Below, in pieces: positions 1 through 4,818 of a stretch of 5,143 nt of DNA. Source of the stretch: an uncultured Bacilli bacterium (lineage in GTDB: Bacteria > Bacillota_I > Bacilli_A > RF39 > UBA660); assembly GCA_949440065.1 (NCBI GenBank), contig CASRZP010000086.1, forward strand, positions 1 to 5,143, read 5' to 3'. Every line of letters starts with the position of its first letter. Position 1 is the first letter of the stretch. Below the pieces are notes generated by a model that had not been told where the DNA came from, did no database searches, and was given only the letters and a program-made list of their open reading frames with translations. A program made the position numbers and the translations under genes.

Positions 1-751
1 GCTTACGGAAAAAACAAAAGTAATTTCAATTGCTCACGTTACGAATGTTATTGGGGATGTTCGCCCTGTTAAGAAAATTGGAGCATTATGTAAGGAAAAA
101 AATATTTACTTTGTTGTTGATGGAGCCCAAAGTGTACCTCATTTATCAGTGGACGTAATAGATAGTAATATTGATTTTCTTGCTTTTTCATCACATAAAA
201 TGTTAGGTCCTACTGGAGTTGGCGTATTATATGGAAAGCTATCTTTATTAGAAGAAATGATACCAACGAGATTTGGCGGTGGAATGAATAGTGAGTTTGA
301 TGCTACTGGGCTAGTTGAATATAAAAGTGTACCTACTCGTTTTGAAGCAGGAACTCCTCCAATTGCAGGAGTTATCGGCCTAGGTAGAGCAATTGATTAT
401 TTATTAGCTATTGGAATGGATAAAATTCATCAGTACGAGTTAGAATTGAAAGAATATTTATTAAAAAGATTAAAGGAAATTCCTAATGTCATTGTGTATA
501 ACCCAAATAGTACAGGAGGAATTGTTGCTTTTAATTTGGAAAAAGTATTTAGTCAAGATACTGCTGTGTTTTTAAATGAATTTTCTATTTGTGTTCGTGC
601 TGGCAATCATTGTGCTAAAATTTTAAAAGATGAATTAAAAATAAAAAATACTTGCCGAATTAGTTTTTATTTGTATAATACAAAGGAAGAGATCGATCGC
701 TTGATTGATGTATTAAAAAGGTCAAATGAGATTTTTAAAATCATATTGTAG
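1..751 (+). CDS. sufS: Cysteine desulfurase SufS, C-terminal part (5' end cut by window)
   Basis: This PLP-dependent cysteine desulfurase converts L-cysteine to alanine and holds the released sulfur as a persulfide for cytosolic Fe-S cluster assembly. The open frame has its first full codon at position 2 and gives 249 residues of a protein usually about 405 long, so the N-terminal 155 or so are off-window. GTG at 149 lies inside the conserved core and is not the start. Visible signatures in fragment numbering are the IAHVTN segment with the PLP-stacking His12, VDGAQ with Asp40 (pyridine nitrogen), SSHKMLGPTG with the Schiff-base Lys66, RFEAGTPP near residue 115, and VRAGNHCA with catalytic Cys204. 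Bacillus SufS usually has RAGHHCA, so one His is Asn here. The C-terminus matches the family end, so the gene is intact on this side. Its TAG stop overlaps the sufU ribosome binding site. SufS rather than IscS/NifS follows from the RAGxHCA loop and the sufU/sufB neighbours. Confidence 0.96.
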   Translation, partial: LTEKTKVISIAHVTNVIGDVRPVKKIGALCKEKNIYFVVDGAQSVPHLSVDVIDSNIDFLAFSSHKMLGPTGVGVLYGKLSLLEEMIPTRFGGGMNSEFDATGLVEYKSVPTRFEAGTPPIAGVIGLGRAIDYLLAIGMDKIHQYELELKEYLLKRLKEIPNVIVYNPNSTGGIVAFNLEKVFSQDTAVFLNEFSICVRAGNHCAKILKDELKIKNTCRISFYLYNTKEEIDRLIDVLKRSNEIFKIIL

Positions 752-762
752 GTGAAAAAGAA

Positions 763-1194
763 ATGGATAAAGAATTAAGAAGAGCAATTATTGTGGATCA
801 TTATCAAAATCCTATGAATAAAGGATTACTTGATGATGCTAGTTACTTAAGGGCAAATACCAATAACGAATCTTGTATTGATAATATTACTGTGATAGCC
901 AAAATTATAGATGGAAAATTTAAAGATATTCGTTTTGATGGTGAAGCCTGTGCAATCTCAACCTCAGCTACTTCGATTATGATTCATTTATGTTTAGGAA
1001 AAACAGTAGAAGAAGTGGAAGAGTTGATGAGGGAATATGAAAAAATGTTAAACGAAGAAGCATATAACCAAGAAGTGTTAGAAGAATTAGTTGTGTATGA
1101 GGATATTTATATGCAGCCAAACCGTAAAAAATGTGCTTATTTACCATTTGATTCGCTAAAAAAAATTATTGAACAGTATAAGAAAAGAGGCTAG
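763..1194 (+). CDS. sufU: Sulfur-transfer protein SufU (zinc-dependent SufS partner)
   Basis: SufU is the Gram-positive partner of SufS. It takes the persulfide sulfur on a zinc-bound cysteine and relays it to the SufBCD scaffold. The 143-residue protein has the IscU/SufU fold, opening with the family segment IIVDHYQNPMNKG (9-21). The four zinc/sulfur ligands known in Bacillus SufU (Cys41, Asp43, Cys66, Cys128) are matched by Cys38, Asp40, Cys63 and Cys124 with nearly identical spacing. The motif around the first pair is altered: the family's PTCGD reads ESCID, so the glycine between Cys and Asp is Ile, and GEGCS reads GEACA. The region between residues 80 and 120 is the insertion that distinguishes SufU from IscU. 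The ATG is 8 bases after an AGGTG that overlaps the sufS stop. It sits between sufS and the unknown gene, whose possible GTG start shares one base with its TAG stop. Confidence 0.94.
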   Translation: MDKELRRAIIVDHYQNPMNKGLLDDASYLRANTNNESCIDNITVIAKIIDGKFKDIRFDGEACAISTSATSIMIHLCLGKTVEEVEELMREYEKMLNEEAYNQEVLEELVVYEDIYMQPNRKKCAYLPFDSLKKIIEQYKKRG

Positions 1195-1196
1195 TG

Positions 1197-1658
1197 ATGA
1201 AACAAGATAATAAAAGTTTAGTACTAATTGAGAGACGTTACTATCAAGAAACAGAAGAAAAAGCTTTACCAATGGGATATTTTCTTGGAAAAATTTATCA
1301 AGATTTTCAAGGAGAATTTCATCTAGTAAATTATTTTACTAAGGAAGAATTTTCTAAAGTTTATAAAAACCACCATGAATATGTAACTTCCAAAAATGAA
1401 AATCCCATTTATGATACGGTAATATCGGTATTACATTTAGAAAATGAAATGGAAATTATTTCTTGGATACTTGATCAACCTTTGTATTTTCGTGATTTAA
1501 GTGAAGTATTATTTTCACGATTCAATCAAGGAAAGTTAGATATTGTTACATGGAAATTGTTAAAAAAGGTGTTTTTATTTAAAAAACAACAAAAAAAGTA
1601 TGATGCTTTGACAGAAATAAATGAGTTATTAAAATGCGTTAAAGTAAAAGCTAGGTGA
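1197..1658 (+). CDS. Uncharacterised protein encoded inside the suf operon
   Basis: I do not recognise this 153-residue protein. It lies between sufU and sufB, where Bacillus-type operons have sufU followed directly by sufB. ATG 1197 is preferred as the start because AGAGG at 1186-1190 is 6 bases upstream; the in-frame GTG at 1194 would be too close. Visible features are an aromatic-rich first half (tyrosine pair at 15-16, PMGYFLGKIY at 25-34), a helical-looking middle with WILDQPLYFRDLSEVLFSRF (90-109), and a lysine-rich tail with LLKKVFLFKKQQKK (121-134). There is a single cysteine (Cys147) near the end. There is no signal peptide, membrane segment, CxxC pair or histidine cluster, so it looks cytosolic and does not look like a metal-cluster carrier. 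Base composition resembles its neighbours. Its TGA stop is part of the sufB ribosome binding site, which implies co-translation. A role in Fe-S assembly is inference from position only. Confidence 0.85.
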   Translation: MKQDNKSLVLIERRYYQETEEKALPMGYFLGKIYQDFQGEFHLVNYFTKEEFSKVYKNHHEYVTSKNENPIYDTVISVLHLENEMEIISWILDQPLYFRDLSEVLFSRFNQGKLDIVTWKLLKKVFLFKKQQKKYDALTEINELLKCVKVKAR

Positions 1659-1662
1659 TTAG

Positions 1663-2970
1663 ATGGAATTCGTTGGAATTAATGAGAAAACGATAGAAGA
1701 AATTTCTAAGATAAAAGATGAAGATGAAAAAGTATTAGCATTTCGCTTAGATAGCTATCAAAAGTTTATGAACTTACCATATCCTTCCTATGGACCTAAA
1801 AATGATATTGATTTTTCTAAAATTGTTTATTATAAGGAACAAGAACGAACGATTAAGCATGATTGGAATCAAGTGAATGATAGTGTTAAGTGCGAGCTTG
1901 AAAATCTTGGTGTTTTAGAAAGTGAGAAACACTTAGATGGTATTGGTGTGCAGTATGAAAGTGAAGTAATTTATCATAATATGCTTTCATATTTAAAGAA
2001 GAAAAATATTATTTTTACATCGATTGAAGATGCTATTAAAAATCATCGCGATTTAATAGATAAGTATTTTGGAAAATTAGTGAAAAGTACAGATAATAAG
2101 TATGCTGCCTTAAATGGTGCTGTTTTTAGTGGCGGAAGTTTTATTTATATTCCGCCTTTTACTAAGTTAGATAGACCGCTACAAAGTTATTTTAGAATCA
2201 ATAGTCGTTCTATGGGGCAGTTTGAGCGAACTTTAATTATCGTTGATCATGATAGTGAACTGCATTATATTGAAGGATGTACAGCTCCTAATTATAGTGA
2301 ATCTAGTTTGCATGCCGCTGTTGTTGAAATTTTTGTGTTAGAAAATAGTACTTGCCGTTATACAACTATCCAAAACTGGGCGAATAACGTTCATAATTTA
2401 GTAACAAAACGTGCAATGGTAGAAAAAAATGCAAAAATGGAATGGATTGATGGAAACATCGGTTCAAAGACGACCATGAAGTATCCGTGTTGCATTCTGA
2501 AAGGGGATAATGCTAGTGGAACTTGTATTACTATTAGTGTAGCCTCAAAAGAACAACAGCAAGATACTGGTGCTAGAATGATTCATTTAGGAAAGAATAC
2601 AAAGAGTAATATTATTTCTAAAAGTATTGCTAAAAATGGAGGAAATGCTACTTACCGTGGAACTGTGGATATGAAAAAAAGTGCAACGGGTAGTGAAGCT
2701 TTGGTAAAATGTGATTCTTTAATTTTAGATAGTTTAAGCAAAAGTGATACTTATCCTACTAATGTAAATAGAAATAATACTGGTGTTATTGAACATGAGG
2801 CGACAGTATCTAAAATTAGTGATGAGAATTTGTTTTACTTTATGAGTCGTGGAATTGATAGAGAAACAGCAATCAATTTAATTGTTCTAGGATTTATTGA
2901 TAAATTTAAGGAAGAATTACCGATGGAATACGCGGTAGAATTAAATCAGTTATTAAAACGAAATTTGTGA
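1663..2970 (+). CDS. sufB: Fe-S cluster scaffold protein SufB
   Basis: SufB forms the SufBC2D scaffold with SufC and SufD, on which new Fe-S clusters are built in the cytosol. Diagnostic stretches are QYESEVIYHNM (97-107), NGAVFSGGSFIYIPP (151-165), QFERTLIIVDHD (186-197), YIEGCTAP with Cys206 (the sulfur-entry cysteine position), NIGSKTTMKYPCCILKG (265-281), KCDSLILD with Cys350, and EHEATVSKIS (377-386). Cys350 and Glu379 are 29 residues apart, as are the cluster-assembly residues Cys405 and Glu434 of E. coli SufB. The C-terminal ELPMEYAVELNQLLK is typical. At 435 residues it is shorter than Bacillus SufB (about 465). About 25-30 residues are absent from the N-terminus, and a TAG immediately before the ATG (1660-1662) rules out an in-frame extension. 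AGGTGA at 1653-1658 is the ribosome binding site. It is the last gene before a terminator. SufD is excluded by the intact Cys350/EHEA signature. Confidence 0.96.
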   Translation: MEFVGINEKTIEEISKIKDEDEKVLAFRLDSYQKFMNLPYPSYGPKNDIDFSKIVYYKEQERTIKHDWNQVNDSVKCELENLGVLESEKHLDGIGVQYESEVIYHNMLSYLKKKNIIFTSIEDAIKNHRDLIDKYFGKLVKSTDNKYAALNGAVFSGGSFIYIPPFTKLDRPLQSYFRINSRSMGQFERTLIIVDHDSELHYIEGCTAPNYSESSLHAAVVEIFVLENSTCRYTTIQNWANNVHNLVTKRAMVEKNAKMEWIDGNIGSKTTMKYPCCILKGDNASGTCITISVASKEQQQDTGARMIHLGKNTKSNIISKSIAKNGGNATYRGTVDMKKSATGSEALVKCDSLILDSLSKSDTYPTNVNRNNTGVIEHEATVSKISDENLFYFMSRGIDRETAINLIVLGFIDKFKEELPMEYAVELNQLLKRNL

Positions 2971-3011
2971 AAAAACTTATCTTATCTTTTATTCAATGCA
3001 TATTTTATCGG

Positions 3012-3048
3012 AAAAAGGGAATTACTATTAAGAAAATTCCTTTTTTTT
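3012..3048 (+). terminator. Rho-independent terminator of the suf operon
   Basis: The arms GGAATT (3018-3023) and AATTCC (3035-3040) are perfectly complementary around an 11-base loop and are followed at once by eight T residues (3041-3048). The A-run at 3012-3016 can pair with those Ts, with one bulged G at 3017. The hairpin begins about 40 bases after the sufB stop, so it closes the suf transcript. Confidence 0.82.
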
Positions 3049-3066
3049 GTTGTTTTATTTTTTAAA

Positions 3067-3112
3067 TTGCCAAAATTCGCCATTTGCGTACTAAAAATTC
3101 TTGTGTTACTTT
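3067..3112 (+). promoter_or_regulatory. Possible weak promoter of the ssb gene
   Basis: The terminator after sufB implies that ssb has its own promoter, but no strong one is visible. Two poor candidates exist. One is TTGCCA (3067-3072) with TACTAA (3089-3094), 16-base spacer. The other is TTGCGT (3084-3089) with TGTTACTTT (3104-3112), 17-base spacer with an extended -10 TGn. Each -10 matches the consensus at only about half of its positions, so the choice is uncertain. Confidence 0.25.
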
Positions 3113-3120
3113 AGCAGCAG

Positions 3121-3138
3121 AAAGGAGGAATAAATGTG
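3121..3138 (+). promoter_or_regulatory. Ribosome binding site that sets a GTG start for ssb
   Basis: GGAGG at 3124-3128 is the strongest Shine-Dalgarno in the window and lies 7 bases before GTG 3136. An ATG overlaps at 3134 but reads ATG-TGT-TAA and stops after two codons, so the GTG in the SSB frame must be the true start. The two starts share two bases (ATGTG), so initiation at the ATG would yield only a dead-end dipeptide. Confidence 0.75.
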
Positions 3139-3465
3139 TTAAATCAAGTAAACCTAGTCGGAAGATTAGTCAAGGAAGCCTCTTTACATATTTCTGAAAA
3201 TGGTAAAAAGTCAACTTTTGTCACTCTAGCGGTGCCAAGAAGTTTTAAGAATATGAACGGCGAATATGAAACTGATTTTATTGACTGCTTATTGTGGGAA
3301 AACGTTGCAGAATCAACGGTTAAGTATTGTCATAAAGGTGATATTTTAAGTGTACGTGGACGTCTGCAAACTTATTTAAAAATCGATGAAAATGACCAGA
3401 AACGATATCATTTAGAGGTTATTGCCGAGAGAGTTAGTTTCCTTTCAAGTAAAGATAAGGTCTAA
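3136..3465 (+). CDS. ssbB: Single-stranded DNA-binding protein, short form lacking the acidic tail
   Basis: SSB coats single-stranded DNA during replication, repair and recombination. The 109 residues form one OB-fold domain: the N-terminal strand NQVNLVGRLVKE (3-14), the FVTLAVPRSF strand (28-37), ETDFIDCLLWENVAE with the DNA-stacking Trp54, and KGDILSVRGRLQTY (67-80) are standard SSB landmarks. The protein stops immediately after the OB fold at SSKDKV. The Gln/Gly-rich linker and the acidic DDDIPF-type tip that recruits partner proteins in replicative SSB are missing. This matches Bacillus SsbB (YwpH, about 113 residues), which is used on incoming or recombining DNA. The housekeeping ssb is normally next to rpsF/rpsR, and neither is here, so a second SSB elsewhere in the genome is likely. 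The stop lies in a hairpin loop, so a truncation by frameshift is unlikely. The symbol ssbB is an analogy; a competence role is inference. Confidence 0.88.
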   Translation: MLNQVNLVGRLVKEASLHISENGKKSTFVTLAVPRSFKNMNGEYETDFIDCLLWENVAESTVKYCHKGDILSVRGRLQTYLKIDENDQKRYHLEVIAERVSFLSSKDKV

Positions 3466-3480
3466 TAAACCTTATCTTTA
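3450..3480 (+). terminator. Perfect 12-bp hairpin at the end of ssb, likely terminator
   Basis: TAAAGATAAGGT (3450-3461) and ACCTTATCTTTA (3469-3480) are exact reverse complements around a 7-base loop. The hairpin overlaps the last codons of ssb and holds its TAA stop in the loop. The downstream run GTTTATTATT is T-rich but interrupted, so termination may be incomplete. An alternative role is protecting the 3' end of the mRNA. Confidence 0.7.
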
Positions 3481-3510
3481 GTTTATTATTAGTTAATTTC
3501 AAACAAAATT

Positions 3511-3539
3511 AGTATTGAATTCATTATAATGAAAATACT
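3511..3539. promoter_or_regulatory. xre promoter -10 box embedded in a palindromic operator candidate
   Basis: TATAAT at 3525-3530 is a consensus -10 box, about 30 bases before the regulator's ATG. It lies wholly inside a perfect 14-bp palindrome, TTCATTATAATGAA (3520-3533). Outside this, AGTATT (3511-3516) and AATACT (3534-3539) form a second, slightly off-centre inverted pair. The -35 region at 17-base spacing reads AACAAA, a weak match. Binding of a dimeric XRE protein here would block RNA polymerase, the standard logic of autorepression. That the adjacent gene product is the binder is inference. Confidence 0.6.
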
Positions 3540-3560
3540 GATTAGTAGTGAGGTGATAAG

Positions 3561-3914
3561 ATGATATTTAGTAATCGTTTAAGACAATTGAGAAAAGAGA
3601 AAGGACTAACACAACAAGAACTAGGCGATTTAATCAATGTAACTAAGGTTAGTATATGCTGTTATGAAAAAGGAACTAGAACGCCAACGTTAGAAACATT
3701 GATGGAATTAACAAAAGTATTTAATGTTGATCTTAACTATTTTCTAGGTTACGATACTTTCATTGTTTCTGAAAATGAAGAAAATTATGGAATATTGGTA
3801 GCAAAAGAAGAAATTGATGTGATCTTAGAATTGAGAAAACATGTAAATCTTTATGAAAAAGTGTTAAGTGATCCTAAAAGAATGATCGAATTATTTGAAA
3901 AGAAAATACGTTAG
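3561..3914 (+). CDS. XRE/Cro-family transcriptional regulator
   Basis: This 117-residue protein is a small DNA-binding regulator. Residues 6-62 form a classic HTH_3/Cro-CI helix-turn-helix: RLRQLRKEKGLTQQELGDLI, then the recognition-helix region VTKVSICCYEKGTRTP, then LETLMELTKVFNVDLNYFLG. The remaining 55 residues are charged, with a predicted helix around ILELRKHVNLYEKVL (88-102) and a second at the end, probably for dimerisation. No metal-binding, sensor or peptidase domain is visible. The ATG at 3561 follows AGGTG (3551-3555) with 5-base spacing. It has its own promoter, and the ssb hairpin separates it from upstream transcription. No antitoxin partner, phage gene or peptidase neighbour is present, so its regulon cannot be named beyond likely self-control. 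The HTH assignment is firm; the target is unknown. Confidence 0.88.
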   Translation: MIFSNRLRQLRKEKGLTQQELGDLINVTKVSICCYEKGTRTPTLETLMELTKVFNVDLNYFLGYDTFIVSENEENYGILVAKEEIDVILELRKHVNLYEKVLSDPKRMIELFEKKIR

Positions 3915-4052
3915 TAAAAAAAATCAAATTATTTGACAAATTGGAAAAACTATAAAATTTTAACGAAAGATTAAATTCTTTTAGTCGTGGAACAAAAGAA
4001 AACTATGTGTAACAAGAAAATAGGCATTAGATATAGTCAATACTTTATGGAT

Positions 4053-4081
4053 AAGAATGGGATATCGTTTTCATTCTTTTT
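4053..4081 (+). terminator. Probable rho-independent terminator
   Basis: AAGAATG (4053-4059) pairs exactly with CATTCTT (4072-4078). The stem can be extended by two G-U pairs and one A-U pair to 10 bp with a six-base loop. CTTTTTATTGTTTT follows, giving a U-rich 3' end. It lies about 140 bases after the regulator stop, so it could end the xre transcript or a separate short transcript from this gap. Confidence 0.55.
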
Positions 4082-4169
4082 ATTGTTTTAACATAAGTTC
4101 ACAAGAAGTTCCTCATTTTTAAAGTAAAAAATACTTTTAATGAAGAAATATGGTTTGATTACGAAAAGC

Positions 4170-4213
4170 TTGTGGGAATTCTTTATCTTTTTTGCTATAA
4201 TGATAGTAGGTGA
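4170..4213 (+). promoter_or_regulatory. Extended -10 promoter and ribosome binding site of the acyltransferase operon
   Basis: TGCTATAAT at 4193-4201 is an extended -10 element (TGn plus consensus TATAAT). The only -35 resemblance is TTGTGG at 4170-4175, with a long 20-base spacer, so the extended -10 probably carries recognition. A start site 6-7 bases downstream would fall at about 4207-4209, on or next to the ribosome binding site AGGTGA (4208-4213). The 5' leader would then be only about 14 bases. Confidence 0.6.
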
Positions 4214-4221
4214 TAAAAATA

Positions 4222-4818
4222 ATGATGCAAGATATGTTTATTGGAGAAAATACTATTATTGATGATAAAGTAAGACTAGGGAAAAATGTAAAAATTGGTG
4301 CTAATAATAAAATTACGGGAGATACTATCTTGGAAAATGTAACTATTGGTGATAATAATGTAATTACACAATCGATAATTAAAGACGCTATTATTGGAAA
4401 TGATAATCAAATTGGACCTTTTACGCATATTCATGAGCAAATAGAAATAAATGATGGGAATATTTTAGGTAGCTTTGTAGAAATTAAGCGTTCCTATTTA
4501 GGATCAGGTAATAAAATTAAGCATCATGCTTATTTAGGAGATGCCATATTAGAGGATAATATTAACATCGGTGCGGGAATGATTACAGCTAATTATTGTT
4601 TTAAAGATAAAAAGAAGTATCAAACAGTGATCAAAAGTGAGTCGAACCTTGGTGCAAATGCTGTATTAATTGCTCCAATTACGATTGGAAAGAGAGTTAT
4701 CGTTGGAGCGGGCTCTGTAGTTGATCAAGATATTTTAGATGATTCATTGGTAATTGAAAGGTCAACGTTAGTTGTTAAACAAAGAAAGGATAGAGAATAT
4801 GATAGAGTTAATCAATAA
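4222..4818 (+). CDS. Stand-alone left-handed beta-helix acyltransferase resembling the GlmU C-terminal domain
   Basis: This 198-residue protein is built almost entirely of hexapeptide repeats (for example LGKNVKIG 19-26 and VTIGDNNVI 40-48) that form a left-handed beta-helix, normally a trimeric acyl-CoA-dependent acyltransferase. It matches the acetyltransferase half of GlmU: IGPF (64-67), GSFVEIKRS (83-91), HHAYLGDA (101-108) with His101 at the catalytic base position and Tyr104, NIGAG (115-119), NY (124-125) and IVGAGSVV (160-167). The uridyltransferase half is absent; TAG at 4207-4209 blocks extension, so it is not a broken glmU. The two arginines of the GlmU FARLRPG loop, one of which holds substrate phosphate, are His69 and His71, and 2 residues are added after Asn124-Tyr125. 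The substrate may therefore not be glucosamine-1-phosphate. ATG 4222 is preferred because GTG 4210 lies inside the ribosome binding site. The 3' end overlaps the phosphorylase gene. Confidence 0.82.
   Translation: MMQDMFIGENTIIDDKVRLGKNVKIGANNKITGDTILENVTIGDNNVITQSIIKDAIIGNDNQIGPFTHIHEQIEINDGNILGSFVEIKRSYLGSGNKIKHHAYLGDAILEDNINIGAGMITANYCFKDKKKYQTVIKSESNLGANAVLIAPITIGKRVIVGAGSVVDQDILDDSLVIERSTLVVKQRKDREYDRVNQ

Larger units (their letters stand above)
3915..4221. other. Gene-poor region between the regulator and the acyltransferase operon
   Basis: About 307 AT-rich bases with no convincing gene. A perfect TTGACA lies at 3933-3938, but the nearest -10-like TAAAAT (3953-3958) leaves only a 14-base spacer, too short for a normal promoter. 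A terminator-like hairpin follows at 4053-4078. A 28-codon frame from ATG 4005 to TAA 4091 has no good ribosome binding site and runs through that hairpin. AAAGTA/TACTTT (4121-4126 with 4132-4137) can form a small stem without a T-run. The promoter of the next operon occupies the right end. I recognise no riboswitch, T-box or known small RNA. Confidence 0.6.

Noticed and set aside
149..751. SufS starting at GTG 149
   Set aside because: The same frame is open to the left edge and encodes the conserved SufS segments IAHVTN and VDGAQ before this codon, so the GTG is an internal valine.
1194..1196. GTG start for the unknown suf-operon protein
   Set aside because: It lies only 3 bases after AGAGG and is directly followed by ATG 1197, which has normal spacing.
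3561..3914. XRE protein as the antitoxin of a toxin-antitoxin pair or a phage repressor
   Set aside because: No small partner gene, HEPN/RelE-like frame, integrase or phage gene lies beside it; its neighbours are ssb and a non-coding gap.
4005..4091. 28-codon open frame in the gap, ending in hydrophobic residues
   Set aside because: There is no clear ribosome binding site, its 3' third is the terminator-like hairpin and T-rich tail, and chance frames of this length are common in such sequence.
4121..4137. Hairpin AAAGTA/TACTTT
   Set aside because: Only six A/T-rich pairs and no T-run follow it; expected by chance in AT-rich DNA.
4210..4212. GTG start for the acyltransferase
   Set aside because: These bases are part of the AGGTGA ribosome binding site that serves ATG 4222, and would lie at the very 5' end of the predicted transcript.
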